The notes under the pieces: generated by a model
Seen by the model: the letters and a program-made list of their open reading frames with translations, nothing else
Databases searched by the model: none
Told to the model about the DNA's origin: nothing
NCBI RefSeq assembly: GCF_012272695.1
Contig: NZ_CP050902.1
Coordinates: 2,170,001 to 2,234,000 of the forward strand
Direction: 5' to 3'
Length of the DNA stretch: 64,000 bases
Source of the DNA: Nocardioides sp. JQ2195
GTDB lineage: Bacteria > Actinomycetota > Actinomycetes > Propionibacteriales > Nocardioidaceae
Shown: piece after piece, positions 34,532 through 43,195 of the stretch
Position numbering within the stretch: position 1 is the first letter of the stretch
Layout: each line of letters begins with the position of its first letter
Position numbers and translations under genes: made by a program

Positions 34532-35617
34532 CTAGTCCTCCTCGGCGGTCTCCTCGTCGTGGGTGCCGGGACGCGGCGCCCACGGCTGCTCCTTCGCCGG
34601 GCGTACGACGATCAGCCGGTCGCCGCGAGCCAGCTGGGTCACCACCGGGTCGAAGTAGCGGTAGACCTTCTCGTCGCGCACCACCGCGATCACCTGGTCG
34701 GGCAGGGACTGCGGCTGCTTGCCGACCTCCTTGACCAGCAGGTCGCGCTCGGCGACCTCGAGCCCGGTGCCGTAGGTCATCAGGTCCTCCATCACCTCAC
34801 CCAGCTTCGGTGACATGGACGAGAGGCCGAGCAGTCGACCCACCGCCTCGGACGAGGTGACCACCGCGTCGGCGCCGCTCTGGCGCACCAGCGGCACGTT
34901 CACCTGCTCCCGCACCGCCGCCACGATGTAGGCGTCGGGGTTGATCTGGCGCACGGTCAACGTCGCCATCATCGTGTTGGCGTCGTGATCGGTGGTGATG
35001 ATGACCTGGGAGGCGTCGGCAACCCCGGCGCGGCGCAGCACGTCGCGACGGGTCGCGTCACCGGCAATCACGGCCAACCCGTCGGAGTTGGCCTCCTCGC
35101 GAGCCAGTGGCTTCGGGTCGACGACCACGATCGACTCGGGGTCGGTGCCGTTCTGGACCAGTGCGCTGGCCGCGCTGCGCCCCTTGGTGCCGTAGCCGAT
35201 GACGACGACGTGTTGGTGCATCTTCTTCCTCCACCGGGTGACCCGGAACATTTCACGGCCCTGGGCGGCGAGCACCTCGAGCGTCGTACCGATCAACAGG
35301 ACCAGGAACGCGATGCGGGCGGGCGTGATGATGAATGCGTTGACCAGCCGGGCGGAGTCGGACCAGGGCGTGATGTCGCCGTACCCGGTCGTGCTGAGCG
35401 TGACCGTCGTGTAGTAGATCGCGTCGATCAGGTCCACCCTGCGGGTGGGATCGTTGTTGTCGTAGTAGCCGTCGCGGTCGAACCAGACCAGCAGCACGGT
35501 GCCGACGAGGATGGCCAGGGCGAGTAGGAGGCGCCGCCCGAGCTCCCACCACGGGGACCGCGAGCGGGCCGGCAACGAGACACCGCGCAGGACCTTCTGG
35601 ACTGTCTGGTCGTCCAC
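34532..35617 (-). CDS. Potassium channel with RCK (TrkA-N/C) gating domains
   Basis: 361 residues. Two membrane helices enclose the pore with selectivity filter TTGYGD (YYTTVTLSTTGYGDITP). Then come an RCK N domain with Rossmann motif HVVVIGYGTKGRSAASAL and GDATRRDVLRRAGV, and an RCK C part (EVAERDLLVKEVGKQPQSLP, GDRLIVVRPA). This is the MthK/Kch type, a tetrameric K+ channel gated by cytoplasmic nucleotide or ions. It is convergent with the P450 gene (6 bp between stops). Confidence 0.92.
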   Translation of the reverse strand: MDDQTVQKVLRGVSLPARSRSPWWELGRRLLLALAILVGTVLLVWFDRDGYYDNNDPTRRVDLIDAIYYTTVTLSTTGYGDITPWSDSARLVNAFIITPARIAFLVLLIGTTLEVLAAQGREMFRVTRWRKKMHQHVVVIGYGTKGRSAASALVQNGTDPESIVVVDPKPLAREEANSDGLAVIAGDATRRDVLRRAGVADASQVIITTDHDANTMMATLTVRQINPDAYIVAAVREQVNVPLVRQSGADAVVTSSEAVGRLLGLSSMSPKLGEVMEDLMTYGTGLEVAERDLLVKEVGKQPQSLPDQVIAVVRDEKVYRYFDPVVTQLARGDRLIVVRPAKEQPWAPRPGTHDEETAEED

Positions 35618-35681
35618 CCGGATCAGTCCCCCCGGGATTCGCGTGAGCGTGTCGGCACGGGGGCCAGTGTGGCACGGGCGA

Positions 35682-36668
35682 TCATTCCTCGGCCCCGGTC
35701 TCGGTGCGGCGTGGCGCGTATCGATCGGTGATCTTGTTCGGCAGCACGGCGTTGATCCTGCGCATCAGCTCCTGCCGCGCACGCTGCGTGGTGTTCTGCG
35801 GGAAGGCGGTGTCGCAGGCAGCGTTCAGCGCCGCGCCGATCAGCACAGCGATGGAGACCAGGTAGAGCCACAGGAGGACAGCGATCGGCGCCGCGAGCGG
35901 ACCGTAGACGGACTTCGAGTCGGCAGCCGTGGCGGTGAGGAACCAGCGCAGCAGGTAGGAGCCGAAGACCCAGCAGGCGAGGCTGAAGGTCGCACCGGGG
36001 AGGTTGTAGCGCCACAGGGTCCGGACCGGGACCGACACGTGGTAGAGCGTCGCCAGGAAGCAGATGCACACCACGATCACGACGGGCCAGTAGAGGTCGT
36101 CGAGGAACTGCAGGCGCTCGGGCAGCCAGTCGCGGACCAGCCGCGGCCCGGCCACCACCAACGGGATCGAGACCGCACCGGTGACCAGGCCGAGCGCGTA
36201 GAGCCCGAAGGACAGCACGCGTGTCTTCACGATCCCTCGGTGCCCACCGAGGCCGTGCATGATCGTGATGGTGTCGACGAAGACGTTCAGGGCCCGGGAA
36301 CCGGACCAGAGCGCCAGGATGAATCCGATCGAGATCACGTCGAGGCGACCGCCGGCGAGCACGTCGTCGAAGGTCGGAACGATGATCTTGTTGACCGCGC
36401 TGTCGGTCATCGCCCGGCTCGAGAGGTCGATGACGGAGTCCCGCATGTCCGCGAGCTGCGTGTCGCTGAAGGTCTGTCCCAGGTAACCGATGGAGCCGGC
36501 GAGGGCGAAGATCAGCGGCGGCATAGAGAGCACCGCGAAGAACGCTGCCTCGGCAGCCAGCCCGGTGACCCGGTAGCGCATGCAGGACGACACCGTCGCC
36601 ACGACGAGACGCCAGAACAGCCGGACCAACCCGAGTGGCAGCCCGTCCTTCCTGTTCGCGGCGGACAT
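35682..36668 (-). CDS. YihY/BrkB-family integral membrane protein
   Basis: I start at ATG 36668 (MSAANRKDGLPLGLVRLFWR), giving 328 residues; a longer frame begins at 36716. The family pattern is clear: RYRVTGLAAEAAFFAVLSMPP, about six hydrophobic spans, LWSGSRALNVFVDTITIMHG, WRYNLPGATFSLACWVFGSY and PIAVLLWLYLVSIAVLIGAA. Function of the family is unsettled; earlier called ribonuclease BN. It lies 64 bp upstream of the potassium channel gene on the same strand. Confidence 0.9.
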   Translation of the reverse strand: MSAANRKDGLPLGLVRLFWRLVVATVSSCMRYRVTGLAAEAAFFAVLSMPPLIFALAGSIGYLGQTFSDTQLADMRDSVIDLSSRAMTDSAVNKIIVPTFDDVLAGGRLDVISIGFILALWSGSRALNVFVDTITIMHGLGGHRGIVKTRVLSFGLYALGLVTGAVSIPLVVAGPRLVRDWLPERLQFLDDLYWPVVIVVCICFLATLYHVSVPVRTLWRYNLPGATFSLACWVFGSYLLRWFLTATAADSKSVYGPLAAPIAVLLWLYLVSIAVLIGAALNAACDTAFPQNTTQRARQELMRRINAVLPNKITDRYAPRRTETGAEE

Positions 36669-36891
36669 GCGCCTAGGGTATCGACATGGCAGTCCACATT
36701 CGCGCAACGACGACACCCTGAGCGTCCGTGACCTGCGCCCGGCCGACCGCTCGCGGTGTGTCCGCCGCGGCTCGCCTGCCTCGCACCTTGCATCGCGAGA
36801 GTTCTCGTGGAGTCTGTCGATTGCGGCGGTGCTCGCCCGTCATGGTGGTGAGGTCGCGCCCGCGGCCTCGGAGACCCAGGAGGAAAGTCCC

Positions 36892-37257
36892 ATGAGTCAC
36901 TTCATGATCCTGCTCCCGGCCCCGGAGGCCGAGTGGGCGAAGCTGCCACCCGAGGAGCACGAGAAGGGGATGGCGTCCCACGGGCAGTTCCAGGCCGACC
37001 TCGAGGCCGGCGGGCACCGCATCATCGCGGTGAGCCCGTTGGAACCGTCGACCCTGGCCACCTCGATGCGACCCGACGGCAACGGTGGCGCCATCGTCAC
37101 CGACGGCCCGTTCACCGAGTCAGCCGAGCAGGTGGTCGGCTTCTACTGGATCGAGTCCGACGACGAGGCCGGGCTGCGTGAGATCTGTGCCCGGTTCGCC
37201 TCCCGTGGCGAGCACATCGAGCTCCGCCGTCGCCCGCAGGAGGAACGGCACTCATGA
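36892..37257 (+). CDS. YCII-related (DGPF) domain protein 1
   Basis: 121 residues from ATG 36892 with AGGAGGAAAG upstream. YCII fold with the DGPFTESAEQVVGFYWIE motif near residue 60-78. Such proteins commonly sit in operons with large ECF sigma factors, and here three genes overlap in series (YCII-YCII-sigma). Function is unknown; the family is thought to be small enzymes or ligand sensors. Confidence 0.88.
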   Translation: MSHFMILLPAPEAEWAKLPPEEHEKGMASHGQFQADLEAGGHRIIAVSPLEPSTLATSMRPDGNGGAIVTDGPFTESAEQVVGFYWIESDDEAGLREICARFASRGEHIELRRRPQEERHS

Positions 37258-37604
37258 AGCGCTACATCTTCCTGATCGCCTACGAGCCCGGCCACTTCGA
37301 GCAGCTGACGGCCGAGCAGCAGGAGCCGTTCTTCACCGCGCACGCATCGTTCTCGGCGTACGTGGCCGAACACGGGCAGGAGCACGGTTCGGCCGCACTG
37401 GCCGACACCGACACGGCAACCACTGTGCGGCACGTCGACGGCGCCGCGACGATCAGTGACGGCCCGTTCGCCGAGACGGTGGAGATGATCGGCGGGTACT
37501 ACGACGTGGAGCTCCCCGACATGGACCACGCGATTGCCGCCGCGGCCCTGCTCCCCCCGTCGTACGCCGTGGAGATCCGGCCGACGGTGACCATCTCGAG
37601 GTGA
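37254..37604 (+). CDS. YCII-related (DGPF) domain protein 2
   Basis: 116 residues; its ATG overlaps the first YCII stop (ATGA). It has ISDGPFAETVEMIGGYYDVE, the same motif as its neighbour, and a similar dimeric barrel pattern. The two probably form a heterodimer or act together with the sigma factor gene that overlaps its end. Confidence 0.87.
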   Translation: MKRYIFLIAYEPGHFEQLTAEQQEPFFTAHASFSAYVAEHGQEHGSAALADTDTATTVRHVDGAATISDGPFAETVEMIGGYYDVELPDMDHAIAAAALLPPSYAVEIRPTVTISR

Positions 37605-38854
37605 CCGATCCGGACGCAGTGCTCGACGCGACGGTTCGCGAGGAGTGGGGCCGGCTCGTGGCCCTGCTCCTCGCGCGCCACCGCCGGCTCGACCTCGTCG
37701 AGGACGCGCTGGCCGACGCCGTCGAGGCGGCCGCGCGGGCCTGGCCCGAGCAGGGAGTCCCGCACAACCCACCGGCGTGGCTGAACACCGTGGCCAACCG
37801 TCGCATCCTCGACCAGCTGAGGGCCGAGGCGATCCACCAGCGCAAGGTGCCGCAGCTGGTCATGGACGCCACGCGGCCTGTCCCGGCCGAGGTGATGGCC
37901 GACCCCGGTGGCCTCATCGAGGACGAGCTGCTCCGGCTGGTGCTGATGTGCGCACACCCGGCCCTCGCCCCCGAAGCAGCCGGCGCCCTGGCCCTGCGCC
38001 TGGTCGTCGGTGTCAGCACGCCCGACATAGCGCGGCTGTTCCTCGTTCCCGAGTCGACGATGGCGGCTCGGATCACCCGCGCGAAGAAGAAGATCGTCTC
38101 CGCCGGGATCCCGTTCGCGGTGCCGAGTGAGGAAGACCTTCCCGGGCGTCTCGACACGGTCGCCCAGATCGGCTACCTCGCGTTCACCGCGGGCTACGCG
38201 CCGGGATCCGGGCCGGACCTGTTGCGTGCGGAGCTCGCCGGGACCGCGATCGAGCTGATCTCGGTCACCGACGACCTGCGAGGGCAGGACGATCCGGTGC
38301 TGGTCTCGTTGCGGGCGCTGATGGGATTCCAGCACTCACGCCGTGACGCGCGGGTCGATGCGGCGGGAGCGCTGGTGCTGCTGGCCGACCAGGATCGAAC
38401 CCGTTGGCACCGCGACGAGATCGCCGCCGCGCACGAACGGCTGATGAGCCCGGCACTGCTCGGGCCGATGTCGCCCCGCGCCGCCGCCTACACCCTGCAG
38501 GCACGGATCGCTGCCGAGCACGCCCTGGCACCCTCCACGGCGGCCACGAGCTGGTCCCGCATCGTCTCGCTCTACGACCTGCTGCTGCAGGTGATGCCGG
38601 GGGCGCCCACCGAGGTCGCCCGAGCCGTTGCCGTCGCCGAGGAACGCGGGCCCGCCGCGGGACTCGAGGCACTCGGCCCGATCACCTGGGCGGGCTCACA
38701 CCGGCTTCCCGCGGTGCGCGCGGACCTGCTGGCCCGGCTCGGTGACACCGACGCCGCGCGGTCGGCGTACGACACCGCGATCGACCTGTGTCGCAACGAG
38801 ACCGAGCTGGCCCACCTCAGGGCGAGACGGGACTCGCTCGACGGCAGCGGCTGA
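37601..38854 (+). CDS. ECF RNA polymerase sigma factor with long C-terminal (DUF6596-type) extension
   Basis: 417 residues from GTG 37601 (GTGA overlap with the second YCII stop). Sigma region 2 is in LDLVEDALADAVEAAARAWP and PPAWLNTVANRRILDQLR; region 4 in GVSTPDIARLFLVPESTMAA. The second half (DDLRGQDDPVLVSLRALMGF, HRDEIAAAHERLM, a helical-repeat end with VAVAEERGPAAGLEAL) is the extension found in YCII-linked ECF factors. There is no anti-sigma gene; the extension and YCII proteins may provide control. Confidence 0.9.
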   Translation: MTDPDAVLDATVREEWGRLVALLLARHRRLDLVEDALADAVEAAARAWPEQGVPHNPPAWLNTVANRRILDQLRAEAIHQRKVPQLVMDATRPVPAEVMADPGGLIEDELLRLVLMCAHPALAPEAAGALALRLVVGVSTPDIARLFLVPESTMAARITRAKKKIVSAGIPFAVPSEEDLPGRLDTVAQIGYLAFTAGYAPGSGPDLLRAELAGTAIELISVTDDLRGQDDPVLVSLRALMGFQHSRRDARVDAAGALVLLADQDRTRWHRDEIAAAHERLMSPALLGPMSPRAAAYTLQARIAAEHALAPSTAATSWSRIVSLYDLLLQVMPGAPTEVARAVAVAEERGPAAGLEALGPITWAGSHRLPAVRADLLARLGDTDAARSAYDTAIDLCRNETELAHLRARRDSLDGSG

Positions 38855-38883
38855 CTGCTCGCCACGTGCGGCACAATGCGGGG

Positions 38884-40488
38884 ATGGTCAGAGGCAGGAG
38901 CCGGCCGGTCGGCACGCGTGACACGTCCGTCGCGCGACAGGTGCTCCTCCTGCAGGTCCTCGTGGTCCTCGTGCTGGTCGTGTCGGCGATCGCGCTGGCC
39001 ACCTTCGACGCCCGCAACGACACTCGGGCCTCCGCCCGCGAGCGTTCTGTGGCGGTCGCCGAGACGGTCGCCGACGCGCCGGTCCTGGGCAGCGCGCTCG
39101 CCAGCCCGGACCCCTCGCACACCATCCAGCCGTACGCCGAGCGGGTGCGCGGCGACACCTCGGTCGACTTCGTCGTGGTGATGGCGATGGATCGCACCCG
39201 TTACTCACACCCCAACCCGGAGCAGCTCGGCAAGAAGTTCATCGGCGACCTCGGTGGGGCGCCCGACGGCCAGGTCTTCACCCAGGAGTACACCGGCACG
39301 TTGGGCCCCTCCATCCGATCCGTCGTCCCCGTGACGATCGACGGCGAGGTGGTCGCGATGGTCTCCGTGGGGATCACGGTCGAGAAGACGCGTGACCAGC
39401 TGATCTCGACGCTCCCTGCCATCGCGGCGAGCGCAGCCGCCGTGCTGCTGGTGGGCCTGCTCGGTGCGTGGTTGATCAGCCGGCGGTTGCGGAGGGTCAC
39501 GCACGGGATGGGTGCCCAGGAGATGACCCGGATGTACGAGTACTACGAAGCGGTCCTGCACGCGGTGCGCGAAGGCATGCTGCTGCTCGACTCCGACGGT
39601 CGCGTCCAGCTCGTGAACGACGAGGCCCGTCGGCTCCTGCACCTGCCCGACGACGTCATCGGGCAACCCCTGGCCGACCTGGGGCTGCCGCCCGGACTGG
39701 TCGAGACCGCGGTCGGCGACACCGCAGCCGTCGACGACATCTACATCTCCGGGGAGCACGTCCTGCTGGTGAGCGCATCCCCGGCGGTGTGGGAGGGGCA
39801 CGGGGTCGGCTCGGTGGTGACCCTGCGCGACCACACCGAGCTCCAGTCCGTCTCCGGGGAGCTGGCGGCCGTCCGTGGACTCACCGACTCGCTGCGCGCC
39901 CAGAACCACGAGGCGGCCAACCGGCTGCACACCATCGTGTCCCTGATCGAGATGGGTCGGCCCGAGGACGCCGTCGAGTTCGCCACCGAGGAGCTGCAGG
40001 TGGCCCAGCTGCTCACCGACCGGGTGGTCGGTGCTGTCGAGGAACCCGTCGTGGCGGCGCTCCTGCTGGGCAAGATCGCCGAGGCGACCGAGCGCGGGAT
40101 CGAGCTGGAGGTCACGGGCAGCGTGGCCGAGCATGCTCCCGTGGCCAACGCACGGGACCTGGTGACCGTGATCGGCAACCTGGTCGACAACGCGATGGAT
40201 GCCGTCACCGGGCAGCGGGACCGCAGGGTCTCGGTGCAGCTGTCCACGGTCGGAACGCGGATCGAGGTCGTCGTCGGCGACAGTGGCCCGGGACTCAGCG
40301 AGGAGGCCGCCGCCCACGCCGTCGAGCGGGGCTGGTCGACGAAGGCCTCCGCCGACGAGAGCGGTCGCGGGGTCGGGCTCGCCCTGGTCGGCCAGGTCGC
40401 CCGCCGACACGGCAGCAGGCTGCGCTTCGGGCGCTCCCGGCTGGGCGGGGCCGAGTTCACGGTGACCCTCGGGGAGGAGGCGCGGTGA
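38884..40488 (+). CDS. CitA/DcuS-type sensor histidine kinase
   Basis: 534 residues from ATG 38884. A first membrane helix (VLLLQVLVVLVLVVSAIALA), an extracellular PDC/CACHE-type sensor (about 45-180, with RYSHPNPEQLGKKFIGDLGG), a second helix (AASAAAVLLVGLLGAWLI), a PAS region, and the kinase start QNHEAANRLHTIVSLIEMGR with the phosphorylated His. ATP-binding boxes are NLVDNAMDAV, GDSGPGLS and GRGVGLALV. These kinases sense C4/C6 carboxylates such as citrate or malate. It is coupled to its response regulator by a GTGA overlap. Confidence 0.92.
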   Translation: MVRGRSRPVGTRDTSVARQVLLLQVLVVLVLVVSAIALATFDARNDTRASARERSVAVAETVADAPVLGSALASPDPSHTIQPYAERVRGDTSVDFVVVMAMDRTRYSHPNPEQLGKKFIGDLGGAPDGQVFTQEYTGTLGPSIRSVVPVTIDGEVVAMVSVGITVEKTRDQLISTLPAIAASAAAVLLVGLLGAWLISRRLRRVTHGMGAQEMTRMYEYYEAVLHAVREGMLLLDSDGRVQLVNDEARRLLHLPDDVIGQPLADLGLPPGLVETAVGDTAAVDDIYISGEHVLLVSASPAVWEGHGVGSVVTLRDHTELQSVSGELAAVRGLTDSLRAQNHEAANRLHTIVSLIEMGRPEDAVEFATEELQVAQLLTDRVVGAVEEPVVAALLLGKIAEATERGIELEVTGSVAEHAPVANARDLVTVIGNLVDNAMDAVTGQRDRRVSVQLSTVGTRIEVVVGDSGPGLSEEAAAHAVERGWSTKASADESGRGVGLALVGQVARRHGSRLRFGRSRLGGAEFTVTLGEEAR

Positions 40489-41165
40489 GCGTCCGGGTGC
40501 TGGTCGTCGAGGACGAACCGCTGGCCGCGGAGGCGCACGCGTCCTACGTGCAACGTGTCGACGGCTTCGAGCTCGCCGGCGTGGCTCACTCCGCCCACGA
40601 GGCCGCCCGCCACCTGGCCAACGACCAACACGTGGACCTGGTCCTGCTCGACATGCACCTGCCCGACGGCCACGGCCTCGGGTTGTTGCAGCGGCTGCGG
40701 GCAGCCGGGCACCTGTGCGACGTGATGGCGGTGACATCGGCACGTGATGCCGACGTCGTCCGACAGGCCGTCTCCCAGGGCGTGGTGCTCTACCTCATCA
40801 AGCCGTTCACGTTCGCGACGTTCCGCGAGAAGCTGCACCAGTACGCGGCGTACCGCGCACGCGTCGACGCGGCGGCCGCCGGGGTCGTCCAGGAGGACGT
40901 CGACCGCATGATGGGTGCGCTGCGGCCGACGGGTCCTTCGGTCGCCATGCCGAAGGGCCTCTCCCCCGAGACCCTCCAGCAGGTGACCACGCTGGTCCGC
41001 GAGAGCGAGGTCGCGCTCTCGGCCACCGAGGTCGCCGAGCTGGTCGGCGCCTCCCGCGTCACCGCCCGGCGCTATCTGGAGCACCTCGCCGACCGGCAGC
41101 TGGTGGAGCGCAGACCACGCTACGGCGGCGGCGGGCGTCCCGAGGTGGAGTACGCCTGGTCCTGA
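40485..41165 (+). CDS. CitB/DcuR-type response regulator
   Basis: 226 residues from GTG 40485, overlapping the kinase stop by 4 nt. Receiver: VLVVEDEPLAAEAHASYV, phospho-Asp in LVLLDMHLPDGHG, and IKPFTFATF. C-terminal HTH: SATEVAELVGASRVTARRYL, EHLADRQLVERRPRY. Expected to activate uptake or metabolism genes for an organic acid sensed by its kinase; no transporter target lies nearby. Confidence 0.92.
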   Translation: MSVRVLVVEDEPLAAEAHASYVQRVDGFELAGVAHSAHEAARHLANDQHVDLVLLDMHLPDGHGLGLLQRLRAAGHLCDVMAVTSARDADVVRQAVSQGVVLYLIKPFTFATFREKLHQYAAYRARVDAAAAGVVQEDVDRMMGALRPTGPSVAMPKGLSPETLQQVTTLVRESEVALSATEVAELVGASRVTARRYLEHLADRQLVERRPRYGGGGRPEVEYAWS

Positions 41166-41216
41166 GGCCGCCCGGTCCTGAGTTCGCCACGCCGGCCCCT
41201 TGGCGCCCGGCCCACA

Positions 41217-41258
41217 TGGCCACCTCCCGGGTGGAAGTCCGGCCGGGAGGCGGCCATC
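41217..41258. terminator. Two-sided hairpin terminator between response regulator and glyA
   Basis: ATGGCCaCCTCCCGG pairs with CCGGGAGGcGGCCAT around a short loop, in the gap of two convergent genes. It likely ends both transcripts. Confidence 0.7.
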
Positions 41259-41300
41259 TCGCCGGCTGCCCGGGGAGTGGGAGACAGGTGGGACGACCGG

Positions 41301-42773
41301 TCAGGACAGGTCGAGGCCCGGGTAGAGCGGGTGCTTGTCGAGCATCTCGGCCGAGGCGGCACGCGTCTTGTCGGCGATGCCGTCGGCGAGGGTGTACGAC
41401 GCCTTCGACGGGCCACCGGCCTTGGTGGTGCCGGGGGCGGTGTTCTTCAGGACGTCGACGACCAGCTCGGCCACGTTGTCGAACTCGTCGTGCCCGAAGC
41501 CGCGGGTGGTCAGCGCCGGCGTGCCGAAACGGATGCCGGAGGTGTACCAGGCACCGTTCGGGTCGGCGGGCACCGAGTTGCGGTTGGTGACGACACCGGC
41601 GTCGAGCAGGGCCGACTCGGCCTGGCGACCGGTCAGGCCGAACGAGCTCACGTCGAGCAGCACGATGTGGTTGTCGGTGCCGTCGGTGACCAGCTTGGCG
41701 CCACGGTTCATGAACCCGTCGGCCAGCGACTTGGCGTTGTCGGCGATGTTCTGGGCATAGGTCTGGAACTCGGGCTGGCGAGCCTCGGCCAGTGCCACCG
41801 CCTTGGCGGCCATCACGTGCGACAGCGGGCCGCCGAGCACCATCGGACAACCGCGGTCGACCGAGGGCGCGTACTCCTCCTGGGCCAGGACGAGGCCGCC
41901 GCGCGGGCCGCGCAGGGACTTGTGCGTGGTGGTGGTGGTGATGTGGGCGAACGGGACCGGGTCCTCGTCGCCGCTGAAGACCTTGCCCGCGACCAGGCCG
42001 GCGAAGTGCGCCATGTCGACCATGAGGGTGGCGCCGACCTCGTCGGCGATCTCGCGCATCTTGGCGAAGTTCACCCGTCGCGGGTAGGCCGAGTAGCCCG
42101 CGACCAGCACCAGCGGCTTGAACTCGCGGGCCTTGGCGGCAACCTTGTCGTAGTCGAGCAGCCCGGTCTCCGGATCGGTGCCGTACTGCTGCTGGTGGAA
42201 CATCTTGCCGCTGATGTTGGGACGGAACCCGTGCGTGAGGTGGCCACCCGAGTCGAGCGACATGCCGAGCAGGCGCTGGTTGCCGAGCTCGTGGCGCAGC
42301 GTCTCCCAGTCCTCGTCGGTCAGCTCGTTCACGTTCTTCTTGCCGAGCTTCTCCAGAGCCGGGCCCTCGATGCGGTGGGCGAGGATCGACCAGAAGGCGA
42401 CCAGGTTGGCGTCGATGCCCGAGTGCGGCTGCGCATAGGCGTACGGCGCCCCGAACAGCTCGCGGGCGTGCTCGGCGGCCAACGTCTCGACGGTGTCGAC
42501 GTTCTGGCAGCCGGCATAGAAGCGGTGGCCGACGGTGCCCTCGGCGTACTTGTCGCTGAACCACGTGCCCATCGTGAGCAGGACGGCCGGCGAGGCGTAG
42601 TTCTCACTGGCGATCAGCTTCAGCGAGGAGCGCTGGTCGGCCAGCTCCTGGCGGGTGGCCTCGGCGATGCGCGGCTCGACGGAGCCGATCACCTCGAGGG
42701 CCTGCTTGTAGGCGGAGCTGGTCAGGCCGCTCAGGTTCTGGCCGGACAGGTTGGAGGCAGACGCATCAGTCAT
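41301..42773 (-). CDS. glyA: Serine hydroxymethyltransferase
   Basis: 490 residues from ATG 42773. SHMT signatures: [59 protein letters not shown] and the PLP lysine in [16 protein letters not shown]. It interconverts serine and glycine with tetrahydrofolate, the main C1 source. The length is about 60 residues above the commonest bacterial form (an insertion with [20 protein letters not shown] is one reason), as in several actinobacterial copies. It is divergent from the sulfate-assimilation operon. Confidence 0.95.
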   Translation of the reverse strand: MTDASASNLSGQNLSGLTSSAYKQALEVIGSVEPRIAEATRQELADQRSSLKLIASENYASPAVLLTMGTWFSDKYAEGTVGHRFYAGCQNVDTVETLAAEHARELFGAPYAYAQPHSGIDANLVAFWSILAHRIEGPALEKLGKKNVNELTDEDWETLRHELGNQRLLGMSLDSGGHLTHGFRPNISGKMFHQQQYGTDPETGLLDYDKVAAKAREFKPLVLVAGYSAYPRRVNFAKMREIADEVGATLMVDMAHFAGLVAGKVFSGDEDPVPFAHITTTTTHKSLRGPRGGLVLAQEEYAPSVDRGCPMVLGGPLSHVMAAKAVALAEARQPEFQTYAQNIADNAKSLADGFMNRGAKLVTDGTDNHIVLLDVSSFGLTGRQAESALLDAGVVTNRNSVPADPNGAWYTSGIRFGTPALTTRGFGHDEFDNVAELVVDVLKNTAPGTTKAGGPSKASYTLADGIADKTRAASAEMLDKHPLYPGLDLS

Positions 42774-42957
42774 GGGGCACACACTAGTGACTCCCGGTGC
42801 GGGCGCGAGCGCCGGTCGAGGCGCCGTGCGGAGTGACCTGCCCCACGTCAGGGGGTCCCGGCAGGCTCAGATCTCCGCACAGCGTCTTGCATCGTGAGAT
42901 CTGTGTCCACACCATGAGATTCGCTGTTGTGGGCAGCGCGTCCAAGGGTTGAGACTC

Positions 42958-43053
42958 ATGCCCATGATCAGCGCTGCAACGCACACGTACCTCGTGGTTC
43001 GACGCCACGTGGACTACGGGCGCGTCCGCAGCATGATGTGTTGGCCTTCCTGA
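42958..43053 (+). CDS. Cysteine-type leader peptide of the sulfur-assimilation operon
   Basis: A short frame encodes 31 residues from ATG 42958 (or 29 from ATG 42964) ending RRHVDYGRVRSMMCWPS. The R..VD..RV...(M/L)C pattern near the end is that of the putative leader peptides found before cysteine and sulfate genes in actinobacteria. There, ribosome stalling at a late Cys codon is used to sense cysteine. GC-rich complementary stretches around GGGCGCC downstream (43084-43116) could form alternative hairpins. The sulfite reductase start is 143 bp further on. Confidence 0.75.
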   Translation: MPMISAATHTYLVVRRHVDYGRVRSMMCWPS

Positions 43054-43195
43054 CCACCCCGCCGCCCAGCAAGTGAGCAGCGGGCGCCCAGACCGAACAG
43101 TCCCCGGGCGCCGGTCGCAGGCCAACCCGACGTTTCAATGTCGCAGCGTCGGAGCCTCGCATCGCGCGTCAAGAAATCTGCGCCGAAGGAAACCG

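Noticed and set aside
41277..42836. 519-codon plus frame opposite glyA
   Set aside because: Antisense shadow of serine hydroxymethyltransferase produced by high GC.
42774..42957. Riboswitch upstream of glyA
   Set aside because: No glycine, ZTP or folate riboswitch core recognised in the short leader.
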